Assembly (NCBI RefSeq): GCF_009601705.1
Contig: NZ_CP045687.1
Span: forward strand, 1,400,001-1,464,000
Length of the DNA stretch: 64,000 nt
From: Sulfolobus sp. E5-1-F
GTDB taxonomy: Archaea > Thermoproteota > Thermoprotei_A > Sulfolobales > Sulfolobaceae
Reading direction: 5' to 3'
Each line of letters opens with the position of its first letter. Position 1 is the first letter of the stretch. Shown here in pieces: positions 52,443 through 62,827 of the stretch. Position numbers and translations under genes: made by a program. Under the pieces are notes generated by a model. That model was not told the DNA's origin, did no database searches, and worked only from the letters and a program-made list of their open reading frames with translations.

Positions 52443-53867
52443 ATGATACTCGATTTAGTAAATGATTTGAAAAATAGGAACTTAGAAGCTGAAGAATACG
52501 TTGAGAGAACATATGAGAAAATAGGTAAATATGATAAGTATATCAACGCGTTTATAACTATTAGAAACAAGGAAGAGGTGTTAAGGGAAGTAAAAGAAAA
52601 CATTAACAAAGGGGGTAAATTAGCAGGAGTACTAATTGCTATTAAGGATAACATCTCAACCAAGGGAATTAGAACTACTTGTGCATCAAAGATGTTAGAA
52701 GATTATATACCTCCATATGATGCTACAGTAATTGAAAAATTAAAGAAAGAAGGAGCTGTAATTGTTGGAAAAACAAACATGGACGAATTCGCTATGGGTT
52801 CAACGACGGAAACGAGTTATTTTGGTCCTACTAGAAATCCTTGGAACTTAGAAAGAACCCCCGGTGGTTCATCCGGAGGTAGTGGAGCATCTCTAGCAGC
52901 CGGATATGTCGAATTAGCATTAGGTAGCGATACTGGAGGTTCTATAAGAGCACCAGCTGCATATAATGCAATTTTTGGTTTAAAGCCATCTTATGGTACA
53001 GTGAGTAGATTTGGTCTAGTGGCTTATGCAAACAGTTTAGAACAAATAGGACCAATGGCTAAAAATGCAGAGGATTTAGGATTACTTCTCTCAATAATAG
53101 CTGGACCTGATGAGAGGGACGCTACTACAATTGATTTTTCTCTAAATTTTGAGTTAAAGGAGCAAAGCGTAAAAAACGTTAGGATAGGTGTTCTTAGTGA
53201 TATCTTAGAAATGTCAGAAAAACCAGTGTCTGGTGTGATAAAGGACGTTATAAATAAACTATCTAGTGAAGGAGCAATAATTGAAGATACTAAATTAGGT
53301 TATGCAGAATACGCACTACCAGCATACTACATAATAGCAATGTCTGAAGCAAGTTCTAATTTAGCTAGATATGATGGAGTTAGATATGGATACAGTAAAT
53401 ATATGGAAGGTAATTGGAGAGAGGTTTATGCTAAAAATAGAGGAGAAGCGTTTGGTATAGAAGTAAAGAGAAGAATTCTCCTTGGTAGTTTTATCTTAAG
53501 TGCTGGATATTATGAGGAATTTTACCTCAAGGCGTTAAAGGTTAGAAATTTAATTAAGAAAAGCCTAGACGAGTTATTCAAAAAATATGATATTTTACTT
53601 TCTCCTACAATGCCTATATTACCGCCTAAATTAGGTGAGGTAGTTAATGACCCAGTGAGAATGTATGCAATGGATCTAAATACTGTAATAGCTAACTTAG
53701 CTGCAATACCAGCATTATCTATGCCAGCAGGATTTTATAATAACTTACCAATAGGATTACAATTAATGGGAAAATATCTATCAGATATTTATTTAATTAA
53801 CATATCATCCTATATAGAGAGAAATGTAACAAAATTGTACAATTTAACTGCACCAATTAAGATCTAA
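52443..53867 (+). CDS. gatA: Asp/Glu-tRNA amidotransferase subunit A
   Basis: GatA releases ammonia from glutamine or asparagine for tRNA amidation. The 474-residue amidase has the Lys of the catalytic triad in [12 protein letters not shown] and the two serines in [16 protein letters not shown] and [12 protein letters not shown]. The GTG four codons earlier overlaps the gatC stop; ATG 52443 begins the conserved part. With GatC just upstream the pair is a normal operon of archaeal GatCAB. Confidence 0.95.
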   Translation: MILDLVNDLKNRNLEAEEYVERTYEKIGKYDKYINAFITIRNKEEVLREVKENINKGGKLAGVLIAIKDNISTKGIRTTCASKMLEDYIPPYDATVIEKLKKEGAVIVGKTNMDEFAMGSTTETSYFGPTRNPWNLERTPGGSSGGSGASLAAGYVELALGSDTGGSIRAPAAYNAIFGLKPSYGTVSRFGLVAYANSLEQIGPMAKNAEDLGLLLSIIAGPDERDATTIDFSLNFELKEQSVKNVRIGVLSDILEMSEKPVSGVIKDVINKLSSEGAIIEDTKLGYAEYALPAYYIIAMSEASSNLARYDGVRYGYSKYMEGNWREVYAKNRGEAFGIEVKRRILLGSFILSAGYYEEFYLKALKVRNLIKKSLDELFKKYDILLSPTMPILPPKLGEVVNDPVRMYAMDLNTVIANLAAIPALSMPAGFYNNLPIGLQLMGKYLSDIYLINISSYIERNVTKLYNLTAPIKI

Positions 53868-53894
53868 TAATTTTTTAATCCTATATCCGGTAGA

Positions 53895-54980
53895 ATGTAC
53901 AATATGCAAAGTAATTTAAGAATCGATACAATAAGTGAGATATTTAAGGAGTTACAGAAAGAGAAGTACCACCTCATTGGCACTCATAGTGCATATAAGA
54001 AGTGTCATTGGACTCATTCTGCTCTTGTAGCTAATAGATCTTGCTATAAGGGCAAATTCTATGGAATTGAGAGCCATAGATGCGTACAAATGACTCCAAC
54101 TGCAGCGTGGTGCTGGTTTAGATGTGTACATTGTTGGAGATTAGAACCAGAGGATGTTGGGCTAGAGTGGGACGATACGAAAATGCCTGCATACGACGAT
54201 CCGGAATATATTGTAGAGAGGAGTATAGAAGAACATAAGAAAGCCGTTTCTGGATATCTAGGAAGAAATGATGTTAACATTCAAAAAGTAAAAGATGCGA
54301 TGAGACCAGCGCATGTCGCAATAAGTTTGACAGGAGAACCTACACTTTATGAGAAACTTGGTGATCTTATAAAGGAGTATCATAAAAGAGGTATGACAAC
54401 CTTTCTTGTAACTAGTGGTGTAAGACCAGATATATTAGCAAGTTTAGAAGAAGAACCTACTCAGTTATTTGTATCTCTACAGGCTCCGAATGAGATGAAA
54501 CATAAAATGATTAATAGACCAGTAGTTGCTAACTCTTGGCAACTAGTTATGAAGACTTTAGAGATCTTACCAAGTTTTAGTTCACCAACTGTAATAAGAT
54601 TTACAATGATAAAGGGATACAATATGAGTGAGCAAGATGCAAGAGAATTTGCGAAGTTAATGGAAATTGCAATGCCTACATATATAGAGATTAAGGCTTA
54701 CATGCACGTTGGACCATCAACCTATAGGTTAAGTAGAGATGCTATGCCAAAACATAAGGAGATAAGAGAATTTGCGAAAATCCTAGCACAATATACTGGG
54801 TATAATATCTTATCAGAGCATGTACCCAGTAGGATAGTTCTCCTAAGTAAATTGGATAAGCCGATTAAGATTGGTAATGCGTGGAATGAAAAATGGGATT
54901 GGTCTACTATTGATATGGAAGATGATATGAGTGGAGAATATAAGGAAGCAGAACAAGGTTGTACAGAGGGATCAACTTGA
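53895..54980 (+). CDS. taw1: 4-demethylwyosine synthase TYW1
   Basis: TYW1 builds the tricyclic base of wyosine in tRNA-Phe from m1G37 and pyruvate with radical SAM chemistry. The 361-residue protein has [18 protein letters not shown] followed by VHCWR; the three cysteines of CWFRCVHC bind the SAM cluster and the earlier Cys residues the second cluster. Then follow SLTGEPTLY and [13 protein letters not shown]-like TTTTTTAATCC lies before the start. The stop TGA is in the same frame as the riboflavin kinase coding region that follows. Confidence 0.96.
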   Translation: MYNMQSNLRIDTISEIFKELQKEKYHLIGTHSAYKKCHWTHSALVANRSCYKGKFYGIESHRCVQMTPTAAWCWFRCVHCWRLEPEDVGLEWDDTKMPAYDDPEYIVERSIEEHKKAVSGYLGRNDVNIQKVKDAMRPAHVAISLTGEPTLYEKLGDLIKEYHKRGMTTFLVTSGVRPDILASLEEEPTQLFVSLQAPNEMKHKMINRPVVANSWQLVMKTLEILPSFSSPTVIRFTMIKGYNMSEQDAREFAKLMEIAMPTYIEIKAYMHVGPSTYRLSRDAMPKHKEIREFAKILAQYTGYNILSEHVPSRIVLLSKLDKPIKIGNAWNEKWDWSTIDMEDDMSGEYKEAEQGCTEGST

Positions 54981-54984
54981 AAAG

Positions 54985-55640
54985 ATGAGTCAAACGCTTG
55001 TATATTAGCTAAAATTATAGCCTACTCAAAGGACAAGTCGTACGTAACACAATCAGAGCTAGCTAAATTACTTAATTTCTCACAGCAATCAATATCTCGT
55101 AAATTAAAGGAATTGGAAGATGATAAACTGATAGTAAGAATAATATCTAAAGAAGGAGAGATCATAAGATTAACAGAAGAGGGAGAAAGATTTTTGCGTT
55201 CATGTTTAAGTAACTTAAAAGATGCCATATTGTCGCTTCATAGTCTCGAAATAAAAGGAAATATTGTATCTGGACTTGGAGAAGGAAAAATATTTCTATC
55301 AATGGAGTACTACAAAACTCAAATAAACAAAATAATGGGATTTGATCCTTATCCAGGCACGCTAAATATTGTAATATACGACAAACTGTCTCTAGAGAAT
55401 AGATTACTCTTAGATTCATCACCTTCTTTAATTATTCCAGAATACAAGCAGAAGGATAGAGTATTAGGCGCAGTTAAATTATATCCTGCATCAATTAATA
55501 AATTAACACCAGCTGCAGTAGTCATTCCCTTAAGAACCACACATCCAAAGAGTGTAATAGAAATAATTTCCCCATTTCATCTCAGGGAAAAATTGAATTT
55601 GAAGGATGGCGATGAGGTAACAATAGAGGTTTATGTTTAA
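54985..55640 (+). CDS. ribK: CTP-dependent riboflavin kinase with HTH domain; -1 shift near start
   Basis: The protein would phosphorylate riboflavin to FMN using CTP. The frame from 55011 to 55640 encodes a winged helix ([20 protein letters not shown]) and the kinase domain ([48 protein letters not shown]). It has no ATG, GTG or TTG before 55113, which would remove the helix-turn-helix. ATG 54985 starts MSQTLVY and hits TAG; a -1 shift at TATTAGC continues LAKIIAYS into the domain. So a missing T, recoding, or reinitiation is needed. Total is about 218 residues. Confidence 0.85.
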
Positions 55641-56317
55641 CATTGTTGTAAATTACAATACCTCTTTTTAATTTCATTTATTATATCTGTTGTACTTGAA
55701 TGGGGCCATTTCCTTATTCTCTCTTTTAATCTAATTATTTGAGGACTTAAGCCTCGTTTTTTTAATTCCTCAAGGAGCTTAGTTTCATCAACTTTCTGAT
55801 CTGGTCCTAGGAAAATTATATCGGGATTTACTCTTTCCACACTTTTTAGAAAATCTTCCTGATCACCTAATATTGCATCAAAAACGTATCTTATACTCTT
55901 AATAATTTCTAACCTAGTTTGCTCATCGTTAATGGGCTTTCTACCTTTGATTCTTTCTGAATTAGAATCCCTAGCCACAGTCACGTAAACTCTTCCGTAT
56001 TTCGATGCCTCCTTCAAGAATTCTATATGTCCAGGATGCAATATGTCAAAAGTACCTGCTACAAATACTTTTTTCGATACATTAGATTTGGGATCTTTAT
56101 TCTCATAAATCTCCTTTGCGTCTAACAAACCCTCAGCGTAAACAATATCAACTAATGCAGTTACATAATCACCTTTCTCTAAATAATATTTAGAATCCTC
56201 AGTATACAATCTAGCTAATTCTACCACTTTATTATTGGCACTGTTAATATCCTTTAATCGTTCATCCATTCCTTTAATATACTTTTCTATTCTTTTCCTT
56301 AACTCATCAATATCCAT
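55637..56317 (-). CDS. ribL: FAD synthetase-like cytidylyltransferase with N-terminal DUF357
   Basis: The 226-residue protein has an N-terminal helical DUF357 part (1-80) and a nucleotidyltransferase part with [18 protein letters not shown] (HxGH), [18 protein letters not shown] and WPHSSTTDI. Archaeal RibL proteins convert FMN to FAD with ATP; the neighbouring ribK makes FMN, so the pair forms the flavin cofactor route. Other cytidylyltransferases (for example glycerol-phosphate type) are less likely. It overlaps ribK tail to tail by 4 bp and the dphB gene head by 19 bp. Confidence 0.82.
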   Translation of the reverse strand: MDIDELRKRIEKYIKGMDERLKDINSANNKVVELARLYTEDSKYYLEKGDYVTALVDIVYAEGLLDAKEIYENKDPKSNVSKKVFVAGTFDILHPGHIEFLKEASKYGRVYVTVARDSNSERIKGRKPINDEQTRLEIIKSIRYVFDAILGDQEDFLKSVERVNPDIIFLGPDQKVDETKLLEELKKRGLSPQIIRLKERIRKWPHSSTTDIINEIKKRYCNLQQC

Positions 56318-57072
56318 TTTATAGCCTCAGCCTCCATATAATGAAGGTTACCAGGAATTATAATAATATGTGGTGTATTGCCAAAGTCATATGATATAGC
56401 CTCCTCTACGGTGAGAGCAATAATTTTCTCATTATCACAACCTAATCTAGCACCAACTATTACAATATCGGATTTGGAAAGTACATTTTTTCTATGTTTC
56501 TCTTCAAGTCGCAATAAGATCTGTAATGCTTCATTAGCTGTCATAGCTTTCTCGTCTTTTAAATCTAAATATAGTATGGTATGAAGACCTCTTTTTCTGT
56601 TATCCTCAATCACATTATAAGGAGTAGGATCTATAAAATCGTTGTAAGGAAATGTCACTGTAACTGACTTACCGAATTTATAGGAAGATAATAGAGATTT
56701 CGATATAAGATAACAATGTACTGAAATTCCTGGAATCACTTTTACCTTATGCCCTCGCTGTTTAGCTTCTACGAGCAGTGAAACGTGAGTTGTAGCTATT
56801 AATACATCTCCGATACTAGCTATGCTCACGTTATAAGTTTTATCTAAATAATCCATAATAATCTTCGAGTTGTTCTCTAACAAACTCCTATCCGCTTCAA
56901 TGAAAGTCTTCTCTCCCTTTACTAATCTCCTTAATATATCAACGTTTATATCGCAAGATCTAGATGTGTATTTATCAAAAATTATAATATCAGAATCATT
57001 TAATGCATTTATTGCACTCTCAGTTATGAATTTTTTAGAGATTCCAAGACCTATTAGACTTAAAACGCTCAC
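56299..57072 (-). CDS. dphB: Diphthine synthase
   Basis: DphB trimethylates the modified histidine of elongation factor 2 on the way to diphthamide, using SAM. The 257-residue protein has the SAM-binding [14 protein letters not shown] start, the [15 protein letters not shown] loop, [25 protein letters not shown] (core: PGISVHC) and the family C-terminus [18 protein letters not shown] (core: PGNLHYMEA). It runs with the RibL-like gene and is divergent from the metallophosphoesterase gene across 42 bp. Confidence 0.93.
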   Translation of the reverse strand: MSVLSLIGLGISKKFITESAINALNDSDIIIFDKYTSRSCDINVDILRRLVKGEKTFIEADRSLLENNSKIIMDYLDKTYNVSIASIGDVLIATTHVSLLVEAKQRGHKVKVIPGISVHCYLISKSLLSSYKFGKSVTVTFPYNDFIDPTPYNVIEDNRKRGLHTILYLDLKDEKAMTANEALQILLRLEEKHRKNVLSKSDIVIVGARLGCDNEKIIALTVEEAISYDFGNTPHIIIIPGNLHYMEAEAIKWILMS

Positions 57073-57114
57073 AAAAAGAATGTATAAAATGGTGTTTAAT
57101 ATTATCTTATCTTA

Positions 57115-57870
57115 ATGCTAGAGCTCACTAGAGGTATCTTAATTGCTGAAGACCTACCAGCACTTTACGTAAAACAAGCTAATAGTGTGGTAATGTCTGA
57201 CGTGCACATAGGTTATGAAGAGGAAATGTCAAGAAAAGGCATATATATCCCTAGAATACAGAAAAAAAGATTTCTTAATATAACGAACAGAGTACTCTCA
57301 GTCTTTAATACTAAGAAGTTAATAGTAAATGGAGATTTCAAGCACACATTTGAAAAACTTACTAGGCAGGAAAAAGAGGAATTAACCGAAATACTGAAAT
57401 ATTTAAAGGATATTGGAGTAGAAATTACAGTAGTGAGAGGAAATCATGATAACTATATTTCATTAGTTACAGAAAAATTTGATAATGTAACATTAGTTGA
57501 TGAGTTAGACCTTGGAGAAATACTAATAACCCACGGACATAAGGTAATAGAGCCGAGAAACAATACAACTTACATCATAGGTCATGAACACCCGAGATTG
57601 TCAATAAGAGATAAGTTAGGCTTTTCTAGGAAACTACAATGTTTCTTGACAATACCTATAAAGGAAAGGGAAAACTCTCAAATTATAGTATTACCCGCAA
57701 TTGGAATATACCAAGCGGGAAATGATATATCATTGATACATTCAAATTACATGAGTAATTTGATAAAAGAACACGCAATATTAGAAAAAGCGAAACCTTA
57801 TGTTATAATTGAGGGAGAAGGTATAATGGAGTTCCCCGAATTAGGCTTAATTAAGAACATACTTATTTAA
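57115..57870 (+). CDS. Calcineurin-like metallophosphoesterase (COG1407 type)
   Basis: This 251-residue protein shows the two-metal motifs MSDVHIGYEEEM, IVNGDFKHTFE, VVRGNHDNY and ITHGHKVI plus GHEHPRL. This family is often found near Lhr helicases or DNA ligase in bacteria and is thought to be a nuclease or phosphatase in DNA repair; here an Lhr-type helicase lies 13 kb away. Substrate unknown. ATG 57115 follows a short AT-rich divergent promoter with dphB. Confidence 0.88.
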   Translation: MLELTRGILIAEDLPALYVKQANSVVMSDVHIGYEEEMSRKGIYIPRIQKKRFLNITNRVLSVFNTKKLIVNGDFKHTFEKLTRQEKEELTEILKYLKDIGVEITVVRGNHDNYISLVTEKFDNVTLVDELDLGEILITHGHKVIEPRNNTTYIIGHEHPRLSIRDKLGFSRKLQCFLTIPIKERENSQIIVLPAIGIYQAGNDISLIHSNYMSNLIKEHAILEKAKPYVIIEGEGIMEFPELGLIKNILI

Positions 57871-57878
57871 AAGAGGGA

Positions 57879-57915
57879 TTTATAAATGCAGAATCAAAAA
57901 GTTTTTAAGGTGATC
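57879..57915 (+). promoter_or_regulatory. TATA box and strong Shine-Dalgarno of tbp
   Basis: TTTATAAA at 57879-57886 is a TATA-like box. About 25 bp later transcription would start near 57905, just before GGTGATC at 57909-57915, which is complementary to the 3' end of 16S rRNA. Four bases later is the candidate AUC start at 57920. The ATG at 57885 lies in the TATA box and is unlikely to be transcribed. Confidence 0.55.
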
Positions 57916-57919
57916 TTTT

Positions 57920-58516
57920 ATCTCCAATTCAGCGGTATCGTATAAACCCATTGTAAATATAGAAAATATCGTGGCAACAGTTACATTAGAGCAAAGTTTG
58001 GACTTATACGCTATGGAGAGAAGTATTCCCAATATAGAATACGATCCAGATCAATTCCCAGGGTTAATTTTCAGATTAGAACAACCTAAAGTTACTGCTT
58101 TAATATTTAAATCTGGTAAGATGGTAGTAACTGGGGCTAAAAGTACAGAAGAGCTAATAAAGGCTGTAAAGAGAATAATTAAAACACTTAAAAAATACGG
58201 CATAAAAATAATGGGTAAACCTAAAATCCAAATTCAAAATATAGTAGCATCCGCTAACTTACATGTGAACGTTAACTTAGATAAAGCTGCATTCTTACTG
58301 GAAAATAATATGTACGAGCCAGAACAATTCCCAGGATTAATTTTTAGAATGGATGATCCTAGAGTTGTACTGCTAATTTTCAGCAGCGGTAAGATGGTAA
58401 TAACTGGGGCAAAGAGAGAAGATGAAGTATCTAAAGCGGTAAAGAGAATATTCGATAAGCTAGCCGAATTGGATTGCGTCAAACCTATAGAGGAAGAAGA
58501 GGAGTTAGAGCTCTAG
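57920..58516 (+). CDS. tbp: TATA-binding protein TBP, likely non-AUG start
   Basis: TBP binds the TATA box and nucleates transcription with TFB. The two direct repeats are clear: [20 protein letters not shown] and [20 protein letters not shown], each followed by GKMVxTGAK. An acidic tail ends the protein. The conserved first strand ([18 protein letters not shown]) begins before GTG 57971, and the frame upstream has no ATG, GTG or TTG until a stop at 57911-57913. ATC 57920, behind a strong Shine-Dalgarno, would give 198 residues. An annotation from GTG 57971 would lose the first strand. Confidence 0.9.
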   Translation: MSNSAVSYKPIVNIENIVATVTLEQSLDLYAMERSIPNIEYDPDQFPGLIFRLEQPKVTALIFKSGKMVVTGAKSTEELIKAVKRIIKTLKKYGIKIMGKPKIQIQNIVASANLHVNVNLDKAAFLLENNMYEPEQFPGLIFRMDDPRVVLLIFSSGKMVITGAKREDEVSKAVKRIFDKLAELDCVKPIEEEEELEL

Positions 58517-59350
58517 AAGCTTAAGTAAACCGTTTATTACACTTTTACTTTTAACGCTTTTTATTCCCTTCTTTTCTAATTCCCTACTGAAAAAGGATAA
58601 GTAAACTGGAGATTCATACATACCACCAAAATAGTAGACCACATTCGAATTTACAGCTTTACATACTATTTGAACTAAAGTAGAGAATTCTGATATACAA
58701 GTGTTCAAAATTCTAATGGCCTTTGTGCTATTTTGCTTTACAGCGTTTAACAAATTAACTGAATATTGTGCTATTTTGGCTGGATTACAAGAGTTTTTAT
58801 AGAGGAACCTCACTAGATCTTCTTCACTATTAAAATTAGAAAATCGAATTAAGCTTCTATCATTAGATAGCCCCTGAAACTCTCTTAACAACTCATGTAA
58901 AAACTCTCTACCTAACCAGAATCCAGAACAGATATCGCCAACTAACCATCCTCTATCGCCCTTTATTATCCTTTTACTTCCATCAAAACCATATACTATA
59001 CTACCAGTCCCTGCTATGGTTATACATCCCTTATCCGCATTAGACATGAGTACAACATGAGCGTCATGTTCTATAATTACTTTATCCGCGTATTTACTTA
59101 GGAGTGGATATAATTTACTCTTTACCTCTTTTGCAATGCCTTCACTGTCAATGCCAGCTAAAGATATTGCAATTCCATTAAATTTCTTATTAAATGATGA
59201 AATTATACTATTTAATCTTAAAACCGACTTATAGGGACCTACTTTATCCACACTTGCAGGCTCGTATTTATACTGTCTTACTACTTTTTCACCATCATAA
59301 ACGAAAACTTTAGTAGATGTACCACCAGCATCTATTAATAGGTATTCCAC
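58505..59350 (-). CDS. BadF/BcrA-type sugar kinase (hexokinase / GlcNAc kinase-like)
   Basis: This 281-residue ASKHA-fold kinase has phosphate-binding [41 protein letters not shown] and [18 protein letters not shown] related ATP-dependent hexokinase of S. tokodaii belongs to the same family, so a role in phosphorylating glucose, glucosamine or GlcNAc is likely. It converges with tbp, overlapping by 12 bp. The glucose released by the GH15 enzyme in the glycogen locus could be one of its substrates (inference). Confidence 0.85.
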   Translation of the reverse strand: MEYLLIDAGGTSTKVFVYDGEKVVRQYKYEPASVDKVGPYKSVLRLNSIISSFNKKFNGIAISLAGIDSEGIAKEVKSKLYPLLSKYADKVIIEHDAHVVLMSNADKGCITIAGTGSIVYGFDGSKRIIKGDRGWLVGDICSGFWLGREFLHELLREFQGLSNDRSLIRFSNFNSEEDLVRFLYKNSCNPAKIAQYSVNLLNAVKQNSTKAIRILNTCISEFSTLVQIVCKAVNSNVVYYFGGMYESPVYLSFFSRELEKKGIKSVKSKSVINGLLKLLEL

Positions 59351-59394
59351 AAAAGATATAAATGCTAACCTACATTAAAATTTGGTGCCTAGAA

Positions 59395-59604
59395 ATGCTC
59401 AAACATGGTAAGTATGTTTATGTAGATCTAAATAACGGTAAATACGTTAAGGTAAGGGTACTTAAATCAAGGGATGACAATTCCGCTGAAAAATACATTC
59501 TAACCAGTTATGTGAATAAGAATAAACCTAAAAATAGCATAGTAATAAAGATGGATAATCTACCAATAGAAGTTAAAGATAAATTAACTAAATTCTTTTT
59601 ATAA
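59395..59604 (+). CDS. Small basic protein of unknown function
   Basis: This 69-residue basic protein reads MLKHGKYVYVDLNNGKYVKV and ends KVKDKLTKFFL-like. It is mostly beta strands with a helix at the end, possibly a nucleic-acid-binding mini-barrel. ATG 59395 is chosen over an upstream start because it begins the strand pair. Its end overlaps the convergent DUF373 gene by 17 bp. I do not recognise a named family with confidence. Confidence 0.65.
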   Translation: MLKHGKYVYVDLNNGKYVKVRVLKSRDDNSAEKYILTSYVNKNKPKNSIVIKMDNLPIEVKDKLTKFFL

Positions 59605-60655
59605 GCTTCTCTAAAATTCCATATTTTTCTAATGCTGTTAGAGTAATATATATAGAAATAATAACTATAGAAGCTAATATTAACGTATATAGTGATTGAA
59701 TAGTTAAAATATATGTATTATCTATAATATCTTTCACGACAGTAAATAATATGAAATAGATTATAACTATATTTATAATCTTAATTATATCATGCCATAC
59801 CCTAATATCTTTATTTAATCCCTTTGAGACAGCCTTACCACCAAACAAGATTATGGCGGAAAATGAAGCATATGGTAAAATTTGAAGAATTGCAAAAGCA
59901 AATTCTTGAATACTACTTAGTCCTCTAACCAGCTGAAGTTGTATATAGAGGTTAATCACACCTATTAAAAGTGAGATAATAGACACTGTAGCTGTTATTA
60001 CCATTATTGTGGAATTCTCCCACCAACTTTCTATGAGATCATCTATTTTGAGACCTTTTATAACCATTGCACTTCCTAATATAATTAGTATTGTTGGCTC
60101 TATGTAAACTGATAAATTCAGAGCAGCCAATATTCCGGCTAAGGCTAATACTATACCAGGTACACCTAAGAAAATCCTCGCATATCTCTTTTCTGTTACG
60201 GCTTTTCTTATATACTTTGCAAGAAGCATATACGTTTCCTCTACTCCCCTATATTGCTCTACGATAACTTGCTGAACTGCAGAAATCTTTAATCTAGATT
60301 GAATTATAGGTATTGCACGAGCATCGTCTGGACTGTCATAGACTACTACTGCATATTCTGGTGATAGCTCTTCAATTACTTTGTCTAACTTTTTTGAGAA
60401 TTCTAACTGTGACTCAGTACCACCTTTTTTTGAACCGGATATGAAGACTATCTCAGCGTCTTCTCCTTTTCTTTTTAGATCAAGATAAGTATTAAATGCA
60501 ACTACCATCGAATTAAAATCGGAGTCCGTTGGCATAAAATACGCTGCTTTAACAAGAGCTAGCTTACATTTTTCTTCTCCTATTATTGGTGAAGAAAACC
60601 CTAAATCTCCTATATCATCATCAATATCAACGTATATTACTATTGTCTTTACCAT
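59588..60655 (-). CDS. DUF373 family membrane protein
   Basis: This 355-residue protein has an N-terminal soluble domain (VIYVDIDDDIGDLGFSSPI, ISGSKKGGTESQLEF and VVYDSPDDARAIPII) and about six membrane helices from residue 165 to the end. It matches the archaeal DUF373 family, whose role is unknown; the conserved Asp-rich strand DIDDDIGD suggests a metal- or nucleotide-binding site facing the cytoplasm. It overlaps the coiled-coil gene upstream by 29 bp, an association seen in related genomes by my recollection. Confidence 0.87.
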   Translation of the reverse strand: MVKTIVIYVDIDDDIGDLGFSSPIIGEEKCKLALVKAAYFMPTDSDFNSMVVAFNTYLDLKRKGEDAEIVFISGSKKGGTESQLEFSKKLDKVIEELSPEYAVVVYDSPDDARAIPIIQSRLKISAVQQVIVEQYRGVEETYMLLAKYIRKAVTEKRYARIFLGVPGIVLALAGILAALNLSVYIEPTILIILGSAMVIKGLKIDDLIESWWENSTIMVITATVSIISLLIGVINLYIQLQLVRGLSSIQEFAFAILQILPYASFSAIILFGGKAVSKGLNKDIRVWHDIIKIINIVIIYFILFTVVKDIIDNTYILTIQSLYTLILASIVIISIYITLTALEKYGILEKLIKRI

Positions 60656-61523
60656 CCTTATTATCTACTTCCCCATAAAGTATTAAAAATTCTTCAAAAG
60701 ATAACCTCTTGTTCTGCTTAAGCTTTTCCTCTATACTCTTCTTCTTTTTCTCAATAACTTCAGTAGTATTAACTTGTACTGGATTTTCTTGAAGGCTTTT
60801 TAGTCTTCTTTGGGTTTCATTCAGTTCATTACTCTTATTTTTAATTTCTGTATTTAACTCTTCTATTTGTTTGGAAATGTTTTCTATTTCAGTATTTAAA
60901 TTATTTATTTCATCTCGTAACTTATTTCTCTCTTCGACCAATTTCTTTATAATGTTCTTCTTTTCTCCTATCTCGTTAATAAGTGCCTTAATCTTCTCCC
61001 TAATTGTATTTAACTCAACTCTTTTTGCTAGTAATTCAGCTTTTTCTTCAGTTTTCTTCTCTCTTATTTTCATAGCTTTTTTAGCATCTTGTAATTTTTT
61101 CTCTAGCTCAGCGATTCTCTGTATGACTTTTTTCTCTTCCTCTAACGTTAAAGAACTAGTTTGTAATTTCCACTCTAGCTCCCTTATTCTCCTTTCTATT
61201 AAATCAGGGTTGCCTAGTTTCTGAGAAGAAAGTTTTTTAACTTCCTCAAAATCTTTTCTCATTTGTTGAATTATTTCTACCAAATTTTTTCTTCTTTCCT
61301 TTAACTGATTAAACTCCTCTAATTTCATTTTATACTCTTGTCTCACTACGTTAATTTGTTGCGTCAATTCCTTTGCTTTGGTTATCTTTTCCCTTCTCTT
61401 CTCTCTCATTTTTTTAGCTTTTTCAATAAGTTCTAACTTAAGTTGCTTTAGTCTAACTATATTCTCTTTAAGCTCAGATATCTTCTTATATAACTCGTCT
61501 GTGTCCGTTGATATAGATGACAT
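60627..61523 (-). CDS. Long coiled-coil protein (COG1340 type)
   Basis: This 298-residue protein is almost entirely charged coiled coil (for example KAKELTQQINVVRQEYKMKL and EINNLNTEIENISKQIEELN). The C-terminal segment RLSFEEFLILYGEVDNK is the conserved end of the archaeal COG1340 family. It may form a scaffold or work with the DUF373 membrane protein that follows and overlaps by 29 bp. No catalytic motif is present. It is divergent from gar1 across about 150 bp. Confidence 0.85.
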   Translation of the reverse strand: MSSISTDTDELYKKISELKENIVRLKQLKLELIEKAKKMREKRREKITKAKELTQQINVVRQEYKMKLEEFNQLKERRKNLVEIIQQMRKDFEEVKKLSSQKLGNPDLIERRIRELEWKLQTSSLTLEEEKKVIQRIAELEKKLQDAKKAMKIREKKTEEKAELLAKRVELNTIREKIKALINEIGEKKNIIKKLVEERNKLRDEINNLNTEIENISKQIEELNTEIKNKSNELNETQRRLKSLQENPVQVNTTEVIEKKKKSIEEKLKQNKRLSFEEFLILYGEVDNKDGKDNSNIR

Positions 61524-61676
61524 TCTTGTCTATTTTAGTAGCGAATCGTATAAATAACTATTTCCCACATAATAGCCTTCAGAAAGCCCTAAAAATCAGC
61601 TACAGCAGTTAACATGAATGAATAGGTATTATCAACAAATAATAATAAACCTATGTAGATGTAACATAAAAGTGAG

Positions 61677-61949
61677 ATGAAAAACAACTTTAATGAAATA
61701 GGCACATTTACAAAGAATGTTTTAAAAGATAAGATTCTTATTAAATTAAAGAACAATTTAGACTTTACGAAGTATAATATAATAGGAAAAGCTATATATA
61801 ATGAAAAGCAACAAAAAATAGGAAAGATCCTAGATGTATTAGGAAACGTAAGAGAGCCTTATGCTTTAGCTATGTTAGATAAAAATTCAAAAATTTCATT
61901 AAACGAGAAGATATTCGTTAGCTATAATGAGAGGAGGTCAAGAAGATGA
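61677..61949 (+). CDS. gar1: H/ACA ribonucleoprotein protein Gar1
   Basis: Gar1 joins Cbf5, Nop10 and L7Ae in the H/ACA particle that makes pseudouridine in rRNA. The 90-residue beta-barrel protein has [17 protein letters not shown] and [21 protein letters not shown] followed by [10 protein letters not shown], typical of archaeal Gar1. Its stop overlaps the TFB start (ATGA), so it is cotranslated with a basal transcription factor, a link seen in other archaea. Confidence 0.93.
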   Translation: MKNNFNEIGTFTKNVLKDKILIKLKNNLDFTKYNIIGKAIYNEKQQKIGKILDVLGNVREPYALAMLDKNSKISLNEKIFVSYNERRSRR

Positions 61950-62827
61950 CATGCCCATTTTGTGGAACAGAAAACTCAATAACATATGACATGGAAAAGG
62001 GAATGTACATATGTACAAACTGCGGCAGTGTGATAGAAGATAACGCGATAGATCCTGGTCCAGATTGGAGAGCGTATAACGCGAAAGACAGAAACGAGAA
62101 AGAAAGAGTAGGTAGCCCAGGTACTCCAAAAGTACATGACTGGGGATTTCATACTGTTATAGGCTACGGTAGAGTTAAGGATAGACTAAAAACATTAAAG
62201 ATGCAAAGAATGCAAAATAAAATACGTGTGTCGCCTAAGGATAAAAAACTAGTCACCTTACTTTCTATTTTAAATGATGAAAGCTCAAAATTAGAATTAC
62301 CAGAGCATGTCAGAGAAACTGCATCATTAATAATAAGGAAAATGGTAGAAACTGGACAAACCAAAAGGATAGATCAGTATACGTTGGTAGTTGCTACACT
62401 ATATTACTCCTGCCAAGTGAATAAAGTACCTAGACACCTCCAAGAGTTTAAAGCTAGATATTCCATATCTTCTAGTGAACTTTGGAACGCCTTAAAGAGA
62501 GTTCAATCTGTTGCACAATCAATACTTGACTTTCGACCCAAAATCAGTCCAACAGAATATATACCGAAAATAATATACAGACTAAATTTACCCCCAATTA
62601 TAGGAACAAAAGCATCTGAATTAGTAGACCTGATGCATAAGCAAGGGTTGAGTAGCGGGAAAGGCTATTTATCTTTAAGCGCAGCTTCAGTTTACTTAAT
62701 ATCAGCACTAATGGATATAAAAAAGACACAGAAAGAGGTTGCAGATTCGTTAGATATTACTGAAGTAACTATTAGAAATAGATATAAGGATATTGTAGAT
62801 AATTTTGATATTATCGTTACATTATGA
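61946..62827 (+). CDS. tfb1: Transcription initiation factor TFB
   Basis: TFB recruits RNA polymerase to TBP-bound promoters. The 293-residue protein has the zinc ribbon with Cys3, Cys6, Cys23 and Cys26 (TCPFCGTEN and YICTNCGSV), the B-reader/linker [20 protein letters not shown], and two cyclin repeats with [18 protein letters not shown] and [13 protein letters not shown]. The HTH at the C-terminus, [15 protein letters not shown], reads the BRE. It is somewhat shorter than S. solfataricus TFB1 as I remember it, perhaps by the start chosen. Confidence 0.94.
   Translation: MTCPFCGTENSITYDMEKGMYICTNCGSVIEDNAIDPGPDWRAYNAKDRNEKERVGSPGTPKVHDWGFHTVIGYGRVKDRLKTLKMQRMQNKIRVSPKDKKLVTLLSILNDESSKLELPEHVRETASLIIRKMVETGQTKRIDQYTLVVATLYYSCQVNKVPRHLQEFKARYSISSSELWNALKRVQSVAQSILDFRPKISPTEYIPKIIYRLNLPPIIGTKASELVDLMHKQGLSSGKGYLSLSAASVYLISALMDIKKTQKEVADSLDITEVTIRNRYKDIVDNFDIIVTL

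Noticed and set aside
55113-55640. Riboflavin kinase starting at TTG 55113
   Set aside because: The frame just upstream encodes most of a helix-turn-helix that belongs to this protein, so TTG 55113 is probably internal.
57971-58516. TBP starting at GTG 57971
   Set aside because: This would remove the first beta strand ([11 protein letters not shown]) that is conserved in TBP; the upstream frame is open and protein-like, so the longer reading is preferred although its start codon is unusual.
61524-61676. Possible C/D-box RNA between the coiled-coil gene and gar1
   Set aside because: CTGA-like sequences occur on the minus strand but no matching C box with proper spacing was found.
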